A stretch of DNA of 64,000 bases, from positions 3,968,001 to 4,032,000 of the forward strand of contig AP025685.1 in NCBI GenBank assembly GCA_022846635.1, given 5' to 3'. The DNA comes from Salmonella enterica subsp. enterica serovar Choleraesuis. Its GTDB lineage: Bacteria; Pseudomonadota; Gammaproteobacteria; Enterobacterales; Enterobacteriaceae. A program made the position numbers and the translations under genes. Shown here piece after piece: positions 28,119 through 38,461 of this stretch (the first letter of the stretch is position 1; every line of letters begins with the position of its first letter). The notes beneath the pieces are model-generated. The model was not told the DNA's origin. It saw nothing but the letters and a program-made list of their open reading frames with translations, and ran no database searches.

Positions 28119-28190
28119 GCAGAGGTTTTACTGCTCGTTCTTTTTCATCAGACAATCTGTGTGAGCACTACAAGGTTGTATCTTTATAGG

Positions 28191-29732
<1,542 letters not shown>

Positions 29733-29867
29733 AAAGTTTGATGCTCAATGAATTCTGTCATTCGTAATGAATTAACTGTTGTTCACTTGAGACTTGATAA
29801 ATCATTTAGCGTCTTGCGACGTTAAGATATCAGTGCCTCGAGTGCCCACACAGATTGTCTGATAAAT

Positions 29868-29909
29868 TGTTAAAGAGCAGTGAGTTAGCGGCGCTTCGCT
29901 TGCTAACTC
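29868..29909 (-). promoter_or_regulatory. rrn leader antitermination site (boxB and boxA)
   Basis: On the minus strand a boxB hairpin (GAGTTAGC at 29902-29909 with GCTAACTC at 29882-29889) is followed by boxA TGCTCTTTAACA (29868-29879). These recruit NusB-S10 and other Nus factors so that RNA polymerase reads through the long operon. Confidence 0.85.
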
Positions 29910-29919
29910 GAGGTGGCGT

Positions 29920-29947
29920 ATATTACGCTTTCCTCCTTCAGAGTCAA
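29920..29947 (-). promoter_or_regulatory. rrn P2 promoter
   Basis: Minus strand: -35 TTGACT (29942-29947), 16-bp spacer, -10 TAATAT (29920-29925). It sits just upstream of boxB, as in E. coli rrn operons. Confidence 0.85.
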
Positions 29948-30039
29948 GCGATTATTTTCGCTTTTCTCTGGCGGGCGTTCCGAAGAAACCCTTGTGACCC
30001 GGCGGCTTGCGTGCCGTTGTTCCGTGTCGATGGAGGCGC

Positions 30040-30067
30040 ATTATAGGGAGTTAAGAATTTGCCGCAA
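30040..30067 (-). promoter_or_regulatory. rrn P1 promoter
   Basis: Minus strand: -35 TTGCGG (30062-30067), 16-bp spacer, -10 TATAAT (30040-30045), then the GC-rich discriminator GCGCC that underlies ppGpp/DksA control. The core ACTCCCTATAATGCGCC equals E. coli P1. A/T-rich sequence upstream (30068-30180) suits an UP element and Fis sites. Confidence 0.88.
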
Positions 30068-30184
30068 CCCCCAAATCGCATAAAAATAACTGACTGCTGC
30101 ATTCCACAGCAAAACGCCGCTTTATACCCATTTATTCACATATTTATCCACAGCAGGCGGTAAAACCCAAATTTCGCGAGCGCT

Positions 30185-30200
30185 ACGCAAACGTTTTCGT
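30185..30200 (+). promoter_or_regulatory. PurR operator of purHD
   Basis: ACGCAAACGTTTTCGT is a perfect fit to the PurR consensus and is followed at once by a -10-like TACAAT (30201-30206), so repressor binding would cover the promoter. Hypoxanthine or guanine with PurR is expected to repress purHD. Confidence 0.92.
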
Positions 30201-30322
30201 TACAATGCCGCGCAAATGACTTGATGATCGTTTGGCGATCGGATCTGGCAAATCGCCACTCTAAATGTCATTTTCTTTGCTAATGCCTTTAGTAATAAAT
30301 GAAATCCGGGAGATTTATCACC

Positions 30323-31912
30323 ATGCAACACCGTCGTCCTGTCCGCCGCGCTTTGCTTAGCGTTTCCGATAAAACCGGCATCGTCGAATTTGCCCAGGCT
30401 CTGGTAGCCCGCAACGTTGAGCTGCTCTCTACTGGCGGTACCGCTCATCTGCTGGCAAAAGCGGGATTGCCGGTCACTGAAGTTTCCGATTACACCGGAT
30501 TTCCGGAAATGATGGATGGACGCGTCAAGACTCTTCATCCAAAGGTGCATGGAGGGATCCTTGGCCGTCGCGGCATGGATGATGAAGTGATGAGTCAGCA
30601 TGGGATCCAAACGATCGACATGGTTGTCGTTAACCTCTATCCATTTGCTCAGACTGTGGCAAAGCCAGACTGCTCTTTAGAAGATGCCGTCGAGAATATT
30701 GATATCGGTGGTCCAACGATGGTTCGCTCCGCAGCTAAGAACCATAAAGATGTTGCTATCGTAGTAAAGAGCAGCGATTACGATGCCATTATTAAAGAGA
30801 TGGATGCTGGCGAAGGTTCACTGACGCTGGAAACCCGTTTTGATCTGGCTATTAAAGCTTTCGAACATACCGCCGCCTACGACAGCATGATTGCCAACTA
30901 CTTCGGCAGCATGGTTCCGGCTTACCATTCTGAAAGCAAAGATCCTGCCGGACGCTTCCCTCGCACGCTCAATCTGAACTTCATTAAAAAGCAGGATATG
31001 CGTTATGGCGAGAATAGCCATCAGGATGCTGCCTTCTATATAGAAGAACATATTAATGAAGCATCGGTCGCAACCGCCGTTCAGCTTCAGGGCAAAGCGC
31101 TTTCTTATAACAATATCGCTGACACCGATGCCGCCCTGGAATGCGTGAAGAGTTTTGTGGAACCTGCATGCGTTATCGTGAAACACGCAAACCCATGCGG
31201 CGTGGCCGTTGCCGGCAATCCTCTGCAAGCTTACGAGCAGGCATATAAAACCGACCCAACCTCTGCTTTCGGTGGGATCATTGCTTTTAACCGCGAACTG
31301 GATGCTGAAACTGCCCAGGCCATCGTATCCCGCCAGTTTGTCGAAGTGATCATCGCTCCAGGCATTAGCCTTGAAGCGCTTAAAATTACTGCCGCCAAAC
31401 AAAATGTCCGCGTACTAAGCTGCGGTGAGTGGGATAACCAGGTCGCCAGCCTCGACTTTAAACGCGTCAACGGTGGTCTGCTGGTTCAGGATAGAGATTT
31501 AGGCATGGTCAGCCGCGGCGAGCTGCAAGTTGTTACTGAACGTCAGCCAACCGAGGATGAACTACGCGATGCGCTGTTCTGCTGGAAAGTCGCGAAGTTC
31601 GTCAAATCCAACGCGATTGTTTATGCCAAAAACAATATGACCATCGGCATTGGCGCAGGACAGATGAGCCGTGTCTATTCCGCTAAAATTGCCGGCATTA
31701 AAGCCGCCGATGAGGGACTTGAAGTCGCCGGTTCGGCAATGGCCTCGGACGCTTTCTTCCCATTCCGCGATGGTATCGATGCCGCAGCCGCCGTCGGCGT
31801 GACTTGTGTTATCCAGCCTGGTGGTTCAATTCGTGATGAAGAGGTTATCGCTGCCGCTAACGAACACGGTATCGCGATGATATTTACCGGTATGCGCCAC
31901 TTCCGCCACTAA
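30323..31912 (+). CDS. purH: bifunctional AICAR formyltransferase / IMP cyclohydrolase
   Basis: Performs the last two steps of IMP synthesis: formylation of AICAR and ring closure. 529 residues from MQHRRPVRRALLSVSDKTG, the E. coli length. N-terminal cyclohydrolase domain (1 to about 195; LLSTGGTAHLLA, GRVKTLHPKVHGGILGRR) and C-terminal transformylase domain with the KHANPCGVA motif, CWKVAKFVKSNAIVYA and DAFFPFRDGIDAAA. An in-frame ATG eight codons upstream has no support; GGGAG serves the chosen start. First gene of purHD under a perfect PurR box. Confidence 0.98.
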   Translation: MQHRRPVRRALLSVSDKTGIVEFAQALVARNVELLSTGGTAHLLAKAGLPVTEVSDYTGFPEMMDGRVKTLHPKVHGGILGRRGMDDEVMSQHGIQTIDMVVVNLYPFAQTVAKPDCSLEDAVENIDIGGPTMVRSAAKNHKDVAIVVKSSDYDAIIKEMDAGEGSLTLETRFDLAIKAFEHTAAYDSMIANYFGSMVPAYHSESKDPAGRFPRTLNLNFIKKQDMRYGENSHQDAAFYIEEHINEASVATAVQLQGKALSYNNIADTDAALECVKSFVEPACVIVKHANPCGVAVAGNPLQAYEQAYKTDPTSAFGGIIAFNRELDAETAQAIVSRQFVEVIIAPGISLEALKITAAKQNVRVLSCGEWDNQVASLDFKRVNGGLLVQDRDLGMVSRGELQVVTERQPTEDELRDALFCWKVAKFVKSNAIVYAKNNMTIGIGAGQMSRVYSAKIAGIKAADEGLEVAGSAMASDAFFPFRDGIDAAAAVGVTCVIQPGGSIRDEEVIAAANEHGIAMIFTGMRHFRH

Positions 31913-31924
31913 CAGGGAGCAGCT

Positions 31925-33217
31925 ATGAAAGTTTTAGTTATAGGCAACGGCGGGCGCGAACACGCGCTAGGCTGGAAAGCAGCACAATCACCTGAGGTTT
32001 CTACTGTTTATGTGGCCCCCGGGAATGCCGGAACTGCACTTGAACCCGGTCTGCAAAATGTCGATATCGCCGTAACCGATATTGCCGGGCTGCTAGACTT
32101 TGCCCGCAGTGAAAAGATCGCTCTGACGATTGTTGGTCCTGAGGCTCCGCTGGTTATCGGCGTGGTCGATGCTTTTCGCGCCGCCGGGATGACTATTTTC
32201 GGGCCGACCCAGGCCGCCGCCCAGCTTGAAGGTTCCAAAGCGTTTACTAAGGATTTCCTGGCTCGCCATCAAATCCCTACGGCTGAGTACCAAAACTTTA
32301 CCGAAGTGGAGCCAGCGCTCGCTTATATTCGCGAACGCGGCGCGCCGATTGTTATCAAGGCTGATGGTCTGGCCGCTGGTAAGGGCGTTATCGTCGCGAT
32401 GACGCTTAAAGAAGCTGAAGACGCCGTTCACGATATGTTAGCCGGAAACGCTTTTGGCGATGCCGGGCACCGCATAGTGGTAGAAGAGTTTCTGGATGGT
32501 GAAGAGGCCAGCTTTATCGTCATGGTGGACGGTGAAAATGTTCTGGCTATGGCCACCAGCCAGGATCATAAACGGGTTGGTGATAATGATAGCGGCCCTA
32601 ATACGGGCGGTATGGGGGCCTATTCACCGGCTCCTGTCGTTACCGATGAAGTCCACCAGCGTACGATGGAACGTATTATCTGGCCTACCGTTCGCGGGAT
32701 GGCACAGGAAGGAAATGTCTACACCGGCTTCCTGTATGCCGGGTTGATGATCGACAAATCCGGCAACCCAAAAGTTATTGAGTTCAACTGCCGGTTCGGC
32801 GATCCGGAAACCCAGCCGATTATGATGCGTATGCAGTCAGACCTGGTGGAACTGTGTCTCGCAGCCTGCCGGGGTGAGCTGGATAAGCAAACTTCAGAGT
32901 GGGATCCCAGAGCCGCGCTGGGCGTCGTAATGGCCGCCGGAGGATATCCTGGTGATTATCGTCGTCATGACGTTATTCACGGTCTGCCGCTTGAACAGAC
33001 TCCAGACGGGAAAGTGTTTCACGCCGGTACCGCACTACGCGATGACCAGCAGGTTATTACAACCGGCGGTAGAGTACTGTGTGTGACTGCGCTGGGTGAT
33101 AGCGTGGCTCAGGCCCAGCAGCGAGCTTATACCCTACTCAAAGATATCCACTGGGAAGGTTGCTTTAATCGCAGCGATATCGGCTACCGGGCAATTGAGC
33201 GCGAGCAAAGCCGTTAA
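31925..33217 (+). CDS. purD: phosphoribosylamine-glycine ligase (GAR synthetase)
   Basis: ATP-grasp ligase joining glycine to phosphoribosylamine, the second step of purine synthesis. 430 residues: N-terminal domain MKVLVIGNGGREHALGWK, ATP-grasp core with IKADGLAAGKGVIVA, FNCRFGDPETQP (Mg/ATP site), GGMGAYSPAP. Twelve bp after purH with GGGAGC as ribosome site, so co-transcribed. Confidence 0.98.
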   Translation: MKVLVIGNGGREHALGWKAAQSPEVSTVYVAPGNAGTALEPGLQNVDIAVTDIAGLLDFARSEKIALTIVGPEAPLVIGVVDAFRAAGMTIFGPTQAAAQLEGSKAFTKDFLARHQIPTAEYQNFTEVEPALAYIRERGAPIVIKADGLAAGKGVIVAMTLKEAEDAVHDMLAGNAFGDAGHRIVVEEFLDGEEASFIVMVDGENVLAMATSQDHKRVGDNDSGPNTGGMGAYSPAPVVTDEVHQRTMERIIWPTVRGMAQEGNVYTGFLYAGLMIDKSGNPKVIEFNCRFGDPETQPIMMRMQSDLVELCLAACRGELDKQTSEWDPRAALGVVMAAGGYPGDYRRHDVIHGLPLEQTPDGKVFHAGTALRDDQQVITTGGRVLCVTALGDSVAQAQQRAYTLLKDIHWEGCFNRSDIGYRAIEREQSR

Positions 33218-33225
33218 ACCTTGCA

Positions 33226-33251
33226 GGGCCGCTCAATCGGGCGGCCTTTTT
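33226..33251 (+). terminator. purHD terminator
   Basis: GGCCGC (33227-33232) pairs with GCGGCC (33241-33246), followed by TTTTTC, 10 bp after the purD stop. Confidence 0.82.
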
Positions 33252-33268
33252 CTATATCAGCCTATCGG

Positions 33269-33970
33269 TCAGAATGTATCGGCCTTGGGCTGCCAACCAC
33301 AAACATCCTCATTTTCGATCAGCAACAACTGAGTGCCTTCCGGAGCTTCGAGCCATGCAACGCTCACAGCCTGTGCTGAGTGGCTTTGGCGGCTGGATAT
33401 TTTACTTAATGCAAAGCTATCGAGAGCCGGAGCTATCGTTGTGCCTTCACAGGTCAGGACTTTGCCGCCCGGCTGCCAGCGCCCTTGATAGAGCTTCACG
33501 CGGCCGCTGCGCAGCGCATCGCTAATCGAACGCACCTGCCCTGCCCGATACTGATACATCGCAATACTGTCGGTAGAGAGCTGCTGTTTCTGCCCCTGAA
33601 GCTGCCGCTGCATAAAACTGACGTTGCCTTTAGTATCGAAACGCAGTTTTACCTGCTCCGGATCGCGTCCGGTGATGTTAACTTCAAGGGAAGTAAGCTG
33701 CTCCCCCTGCCAGTGATATTCACTGAGTGTGGTATGACCGTCTCTCAGCGGAGTAAACGCCATCATCAGATGCACGCCTTCGCTGCTGTCGTCTTTTCGC
33801 CACAGGCGGACGACGCCGTCATCGGCTATGTAGCCGCTGGCGGTAAAAGGGGGTGGCCCGCTATGGAAGCTACAGGCACTAAGAGCCAGGCATCCAAACG
33901 CTATAAGCGCTTTACGCCAGATAAACAAAAGGGGCGCTGGCGCCCCTCTGTCAAAACTCTTCGCTGTCAC
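33269..33970 (-). CDS. yjaH: DUF1481 lipoprotein YjaH
   Basis: A predicted lipoprotein: RK followed by a hydrophobic run and the lipobox LSAC (Cys33 with the start used). The mature part matches the DUF1481 protein YjaH that follows hupA in E. coli (FTASGYIADDGVVRLWRKDD, EYHWQGEQL, SISDALRSGRVKLYQGRW, VSVAWLEAPEGTQLLL). Function unknown. The GTG start at 33970 has no clear ribosome site, and its first codons run through the hupA terminator; a TTG at 33928 would give a more normal signal peptide. The true start is unresolved. Confidence 0.82.
   Translation of the reverse strand: MTAKSFDRGAPAPLLFIWRKALIAFGCLALSACSFHSGPPPFTASGYIADDGVVRLWRKDDSSEGVHLMMAFTPLRDGHTTLSEYHWQGEQLTSLEVNITGRDPEQVKLRFDTKGNVSFMQRQLQGQKQQLSTDSIAMYQYRAGQVRSISDALRSGRVKLYQGRWQPGGKVLTCEGTTIAPALDSFALSKISSRQSHSAQAVSVAWLEAPEGTQLLLIENEDVCGWQPKADTF
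33921..33947 (-). terminator. hupA terminator (inside the annotated yjaH start)
   Basis: GGGGCG, loop CCAG, CGCCCC on the minus strand followed by TTTTGTTTAT, about 30 bp after the hupA stop. Confidence 0.85.
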
Positions 33971-33976
33971 GCGTTA

Positions 33977-34249
33977 TTACTTAACGGCGTCTTTCAGCGC
34001 TTTACCAGAGACAAATGCCGGTACGTTTGCAGCGGCGATTTTGATCTCTTTACCCGTCTGCGGGTTGCGGCCAGTACGCTCAGCGCGGTGGTTCACTTTG
34101 AAGGTACCGAAACCAACCAGTTGTACAGCATCGCCTTCTTTCAGAGACTCAGTAATTGCAGCCAGAGTAGATTCCAGTGCCACTTTAGCCTGGGCTTTAG
34201 ACAGGTCAGCCTTGTCCGCAATTACATCAATCAGTTGAGTCTTGTTCAT
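33977..34249 (-). CDS. hupA: DNA-binding protein HU-alpha
   Basis: Nucleoid-associated DNA-bending protein, 90 residues, almost identical to E. coli HU-alpha (MNKTQLIDVIADKADLSKAQ, GFGTFKVNHRAERTGRNPQTG with the DNA-intercalating Pro, FVSGKALKDAVK). AAGGATAACTT precedes the ATG. The 186-bp gap to yjaG carries its promoter. Most transcripts should end at the hairpin just downstream, leaving yjaH poorly expressed. Confidence 0.99.
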   Translation of the reverse strand: MNKTQLIDVIADKADLSKAQAKVALESTLAAITESLKEGDAVQLVGFGTFKVNHRAERTGRNPQTGKEIKIAAANVPAFVSGKALKDAVK

Positions 34250-34435
34250 AAGTTATCCTTACAATGTGTTTATCGCTTGCTAAGCATCGAGTGCGACGGA
34301 AATGCCTTAAAAGCACTCTCCTGCATACACGCACCGATAGCCACTTTTTTTCGCCCCACAAATGTAGACCAGACGGGGGGCAGATGGGAAGCCTTCAGGC
34401 ATGACAAAACAGGCTGTAAATCACGTTTTATTGTC

Positions 34436-35026
34436 TCACTGGTTAAAAATTATACCAATGTTGCTACATCCCGCCTCCCGCAAGTCCGCGCGCAGGCCTT
34501 TGATCAACTCAACGTCTCTTTCTTCGCACTCGTCAAGCAACCGAAAAATCTCCCACTGAATGTCCCATTCTTGCTCTACGGCCGGGTTATTTTTCAGCTC
34601 TTCGTCCGTCATTTCACGACCTTCCTGGGTCATTTCCAGCATCGCCACGGAGGTAATAGAAGTTTTACTCACCTCCACAGCATGCTCTAAGGTTTCACCG
34701 CTTAGGCGTGAGTGAATCAGCTCACTCAATGCCACACAGGCATCGATAGCGGGGAAGACACCGTACATGTCGTAGTCATCGGCAGCCGGGATAGATTCTT
34801 CAAACTTTTCAAGCTGGCTGTCGAAGTTTACTTTGGCATCTTTAACGGTCAGCGTTTCCCAGATGAGATCGAGGATACGGCGATAAATCTGGCCATCACC
34901 GAAGCCAGTTTGCTGGCAAAACATCGCATAGTTGGGATACATCCGCTCGCACAGAGCTGCCATAAAAGTGACGTGTTGCCAGCTTTCCATGCGCTCCAGT
35001 CGCAGATGAATGGGGTTTTGTAACAT
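34436..35026 (-). CDS. yjaG: DUF416 family protein YjaG
   Basis: 196 residues, the E. coli YjaG length (starts MLQNPIHLRLERMESWQHVTFMAALCERMYPNY; helical, acidic). No enzymatic motif is visible and the function is unknown. Conserved place between nfi and hupA; 44 bp after nfi on the same strand, so probably the last gene of the nudC-hemE-nfi-yjaG run. Confidence 0.95.
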   Translation of the reverse strand: MLQNPIHLRLERMESWQHVTFMAALCERMYPNYAMFCQQTGFGDGQIYRRILDLIWETLTVKDAKVNFDSQLEKFEESIPAADDYDMYGVFPAIDACVALSELIHSRLSGETLEHAVEVSKTSITSVAMLEMTQEGREMTDEELKNNPAVEQEWDIQWEIFRLLDECEERDVELIKGLRADLREAGCSNIGIIFNQ

Positions 35027-35070
35027 GTTGAAGTCTCACCAGGGATAAAATTAGCCGCAGTGTAACGCAA

Positions 35071-35742
35071 TCAGGGGTGAATTTCTCGCCAGCGCGTAAA
35101 TGCCGGGCGACCAGATGCCACGGCATCGGCCCAGCGGGTCGGCTCCGGCAGGCGATAGCCCGCCATACAGCGCTGTACCCATGCCAGCGCGCTGCCGGCG
35201 CTAACCTGATGGCCGGTCGAAATAAACAGAGGGTTGCAGCGCGCTTTACTGCGCCAGACCCACCCCAGTTGCTCACCTTTATCAGTAAGAGTGGCCAACG
35301 CACCGGGCGATGCATCAAGCTCTTCAAACTTTCCGCACAGGCGCTTTTTCGCCACTCCAATGGTTGGGACATCCGCCAGTAAGCCAAAATGGCTGGCAAC
35401 CCCCAGACGACGTGGGTGAGAAACCCCGTGTCCATCTACCATCACGAGCTGTGGTTTCTGGCTGAGTTGCTGCCAGGCGGCCATTAACGCCGGCGTTTCT
35501 CTAAATGAGAGAAAACCGGGAATGTAGGGCATTTGGGTGGGAATGCGGGCAATCTGGTATTCGATTAATTCAAGAGAGGGGTAGCTTAGCAAGACTATTG
35601 CCGCTCGCGTAATCTCCCCGCCCTGCTCGAAGCCCACATCGGCACCGCCAATTAATTCAGGTGCCAACAGCTGCGGGCTATCCTCGTGGATAACCCGGGA
35701 GGCCAGCGTGAGCTGCTGCTCACGCAGCGCGCGGAGATCCAT
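35071..35742 (-). CDS. nfi: endonuclease V (deoxyinosine 3'-endonuclease)
   Basis: Cuts DNA one nucleotide 3' of deaminated bases, mainly deoxyinosine. 223 residues from MDLRALREQQ, equal to E. coli. Metal ligands D35 (GADVGFEQGG), E82 (GFLSFRE) and D103 (MVDGHG) are present, with the Tyr wedge motif PYIPGFL and SHPRRLGVASHFG. The longer upstream frame overlaps hemE and is rejected. Seven bp separate it from the hemE stop, indicating one operon. Confidence 0.97.
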   Translation of the reverse strand: MDLRALREQQLTLASRVIHEDSPQLLAPELIGGADVGFEQGGEITRAAIVLLSYPSLELIEYQIARIPTQMPYIPGFLSFRETPALMAAWQQLSQKPQLVMVDGHGVSHPRRLGVASHFGLLADVPTIGVAKKRLCGKFEELDASPGALATLTDKGEQLGWVWRSKARCNPLFISTGHQVSAGSALAWVQRCMAGYRLPEPTRWADAVASGRPAFTRWREIHP

Positions 35743-35749
35743 ACCCTGG

Positions 35750-36814
35750 TTAACGGTGGTAAGGCGCAGACAGGCGGTGAACGGCTTCAACAAATGCACC
35801 GGCATGTTCTGGTGGAACGTCCTGATGGATACCGTGCCCCAGGTTGAAGACATGTCCCTCGCCGGAGCCAAAGCCCTCGAGGATGCTTGCTACTTCCTGC
35901 TCAATACGCTGCGGCGGCGCATACAAAATGGAAGGGTCCATATTGCCCTGCAGCGCAACTTTATCGCCAACCCGACGCCGGGCATCGGCAATATCCGTGC
36001 TCCAGTCCAAACCCAGTGCATCGCAGCCGGTTGCGGCCATCGCCTCCAGCCACTGACCCCCGCCTTTAGTAAACAACGTTACCGGAACCCGGCGGCCATC
36101 GTTTTCGCGAATTAAACCATCCACAATGCGCTGCATATAGTCGAGAGAGAACTGACGATAATCGCGCCCGGTCAGCACACCGCCCCAGGTATCAAAAATC
36201 ATCACCGACTGGGCACCTGCCTTAATCTGCGCATTAAGATAAAGCGTGACACTTTGCGCCAGCTTATCCAGCAACTGATGAAGGGCCTGTGGCTCGGCAT
36301 ACATCATTTTTTTAATTTTGGTGAAAGCCTTACTGCTGCCGCCTTCGACCATATAGGTCGCCAGCGTCCACGGGCTGCCGGAAAAACCGATAAGAGGCAC
36401 TTCACCTTTCAGGTTACGGCGAATAGTACGAACCGCATCCATTACGTAGCCCAGCGATTGTTCCGGGTCAGGAACGGGCAGCCGTGCAACATCCGCTACG
36501 CTGCTAATGGGCGAGGAAAAACGCGGCCCTTCGCCGGTTTCAAAATAGAGCCCGAGCCCCATAGCATCCGGGATGGTCAGAATGTCGGAAAACAGAATGG
36601 CAGCATCGAGTTTATAGCGGCGCAGTGGCTGTAATGTCACTTCGCAGGCCAGTTCAGGATTTTTGCACAAAGACATAAAGTCCCCGGCTTCAGCGCGGGT
36701 GGCTTTGTACTCTGGTAGATAGCGCCCGGCTTGCCTCATCATCCAGACGGGCGTAACGTCCACCGGTTGGCGCAGTAGTGCTCGCAGGTAACGATCGTTT
36801 TTCAATTCGGTCAT
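35750..36814 (-). CDS. hemE: uroporphyrinogen decarboxylase
   Basis: Haem pathway enzyme converting uroporphyrinogen III to coproporphyrinogen III. 354 residues from MTELKNDRYL, as in E. coli. Signatures: PVWMMRQAGRYLPEY (substrate-binding Arg), ILFSDILTIPDAMG (catalytic Asp), GFSGSPWTLATYM, FNLGHGIHQDVPPEHA. AAGGAA lies before this ATG; a 10-codon upstream extension is not supported. 41 bp after nudC. Confidence 0.98.
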   Translation of the reverse strand: MTELKNDRYLRALLRQPVDVTPVWMMRQAGRYLPEYKATRAEAGDFMSLCKNPELACEVTLQPLRRYKLDAAILFSDILTIPDAMGLGLYFETGEGPRFSSPISSVADVARLPVPDPEQSLGYVMDAVRTIRRNLKGEVPLIGFSGSPWTLATYMVEGGSSKAFTKIKKMMYAEPQALHQLLDKLAQSVTLYLNAQIKAGAQSVMIFDTWGGVLTGRDYRQFSLDYMQRIVDGLIRENDGRRVPVTLFTKGGGQWLEAMAATGCDALGLDWSTDIADARRRVGDKVALQGNMDPSILYAPPQRIEQEVASILEGFGSGEGHVFNLGHGIHQDVPPEHAGAFVEAVHRLSAPYHR

Positions 36815-36855
36815 AAGTGCATTTCCTTTAGCGTCAGCGGGCATTCTACCATGAC

Positions 36856-37629
36856 TTATTCGTGCTCAGCCCGACAGCGGGCTACGGTGTCCTCAATAAG
36901 ACGGCGAGCGACAGTGCCCACAGGGGGTAACTGAGGTAACGCGTCGTAGCGATACCAGCCAGCGTCCAGCAGTTCTTTAGGATCAATTTTCAACTCACCG
37001 CCCGCATACTCGGCGGTGAAAGCCATCATCAGCGATTGAGGAAATGGCCAGGGCTGCGAAGTGACATAGCGCAGGTTTTTCACCTGGATATTGCTTTCTT
37101 CCATCACTTCACGCGCGACGGTTTGCTCAAGGGTTTCCCCCACCTCAACAAATCCGGCCAGCACGGTGTAAATACCGTTTCGATGGCGCGTATGTTGAGC
37201 CAGCAGGATCTCATCGCCCCTGCGGATTGCCACAATAATGCACGGCGCAATCTGCGGATAGTAACGCTCACGACAGTGATTGCAGAGCATGGCCCATTCG
37301 GTGCGGCTGGGGTGCATTTCATGGCCGCAGTAACCGCAAAATTTATGCGAGCGATAAAACTCGGCTAGCTGCACACCGCGCCCGGCAAGCTGGAATAGCC
37401 CCGCTTCTTCCCCCAACAGTTGGCGTAAAGAAACCATGTCTTGTGGGCGGCTGGAGCATACAAGCCAGACCGGTTGTTCCTGCCAGTGACCGATGATGGT
37501 ACCGCTCTGTCCGATAAGCGAATAGCGTCCGGCTTCACCATGTGGCAAATCTCCACCGGGCAGCCATACTTTATTTCCGTGGCTGAGGATCCACCAGCCA
37601 CTATCATTACTATTAATCAGACGTTCCAT
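36856..37629 (-). CDS. nudC: NADH pyrophosphatase / RNA deNADding enzyme NudC
   Basis: Nudix hydrolase that cleaves NAD(H) and removes NAD caps from RNA. 257 residues, E. coli length. A four-Cys zinc ribbon (CGYCGH ... CNHC, about 98-119) precedes the Nudix box GFVEVGETLEQTVAREVMEE (starting near 159), and the NAD-selecting SQPWPFPQSLM follows. The first 90 residues diverge from E. coli more than the rest. Divergent from rsd. Confidence 0.97.
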   Translation of the reverse strand: MERLINSNDSGWWILSHGNKVWLPGGDLPHGEAGRYSLIGQSGTIIGHWQEQPVWLVCSSRPQDMVSLRQLLGEEAGLFQLAGRGVQLAEFYRSHKFCGYCGHEMHPSRTEWAMLCNHCRERYYPQIAPCIIVAIRRGDEILLAQHTRHRNGIYTVLAGFVEVGETLEQTVAREVMEESNIQVKNLRYVTSQPWPFPQSLMMAFTAEYAGGELKIDPKELLDAGWYRYDALPQLPPVGTVARRLIEDTVARCRAEHE

Positions 37630-37726
37630 AAACTTTGCACAACCTCAAGTTCACTGGCAGTGTTTAACATTAAAGTTACTTAACAACGATGAGACCGCGT
37701 TAAGTTTAACGCTCACGGAGCCGACT

Positions 37727-38233
37727 ATGCTAAACCACCTTAAAAATCTAACCGAAACTCTTGGTGGTAGTAACCCATTAGTGGATAGCTGGCTACAGGC
37801 CAGGAAACAGTTATTGGTCTCCTGGTACAGTCTGGTTGGGATTAAGCCTGAAAAAGAGTCGCATACTCGGCTTGATGAAATGGCTCTCGATCAGTTCTGC
37901 CACTCTCTGGTCGATTACCTGTCTTCTGGCCATTTTAAGATTTACCAGCAAATCATTCGCGACTTACAAGAAACCAGCCCGCTAACTACAGCAGTTAATA
38001 AACTCTATCCTCAGCTCGAGCATAATACCCAGCAAATCATGGATTATTACGATGATTATCTACTGAATGCCATCGATCATGATAATTGCATGGAGTTCCA
38101 GCAGGCGCTTTCTGGCCTTGCCGAAGCGCTAGGTGCTCGTTTTGCGCTGGAGGATAAGCTGATTATGCTGGCATATCAGCACGACCTGCAGCTGCTTGAC
38201 GGCGCGGCTAATAATCTGTCGCGTCCGGCTTGA
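37727..38233 (+). CDS. rsd: anti-sigma-70 factor Rsd
   Basis: Binds sigma-70 region 4 in stationary phase, favouring alternative sigma factors; in E. coli it also binds HPr and stimulates SpoT. 168 residues, helical (E. coli 158); GIKPEKESHTRLDEMALDQFCHSLVDYLSSGHF and TQQIMDYYDDYL...AIDHDNCMEFQQ are the family landmarks. Its C-terminal 10 residues extend past E. coli. ATG at 37727 preceded by ACGGAG. Confidence 0.94.
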   Translation: MLNHLKNLTETLGGSNPLVDSWLQARKQLLVSWYSLVGIKPEKESHTRLDEMALDQFCHSLVDYLSSGHFKIYQQIIRDLQETSPLTTAVNKLYPQLEHNTQQIMDYYDDYLLNAIDHDNCMEFQQALSGLAEALGARFALEDKLIMLAYQHDLQLLDGAANNLSRPA

Positions 38234-38330
38234 GTTTAGCGCTATTAGCGCGTAGTTTACTTCCAGCCCAGTGAACTGGGCTAATATCTCGCGTTATTTT
38301 CCCGGCAGCAGCATGCTGCCTGATGAATAC

Positions 38331-38458
38331 CGAGCCCTCTAAGCCAGCGGCGTCGTATCGCGGCGGCAACTGAGCGATACCCGGGAGCATAGACAACTAT
38401 GTGACCGGGAGAGCGAAGGCAGCCAACAAAGATACGGTGTTGCTGGCGACGAGGGATC
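38331..38458 (+). repeat. ERIC-like (IRU) intergenic repeat
   Basis: Aligns along its length with the 127-bp enterobacterial repetitive intergenic consensus: GGCGGCAA.TGAG.GA, CCC.GGAGC.TA, TA.GTGAC.GGG..AGCGAA.GCAGCCAAC. The central region GACAACTATGTGACCGGGAG resembles the classical ERIC2 primer site. It is diverged, so an old copy. It fills most of the rsd-thiC gap before the riboswitch. Two extra palindromes lie just before it (AGCCCAGT/ACTGGGCT at 38264-38281; GGCAGCA/TGCTGCC at 38304-38320), the first possibly an rsd terminator. Confidence 0.72.
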
Positions 38459-38461
38459 TAT

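Noticed and set aside
35743..35871. N-terminal extension of endonuclease V (43 codons)
   Set aside because: It overlaps hemE and has no counterpart; MDLRALREQQ aligns with the E. coli start.
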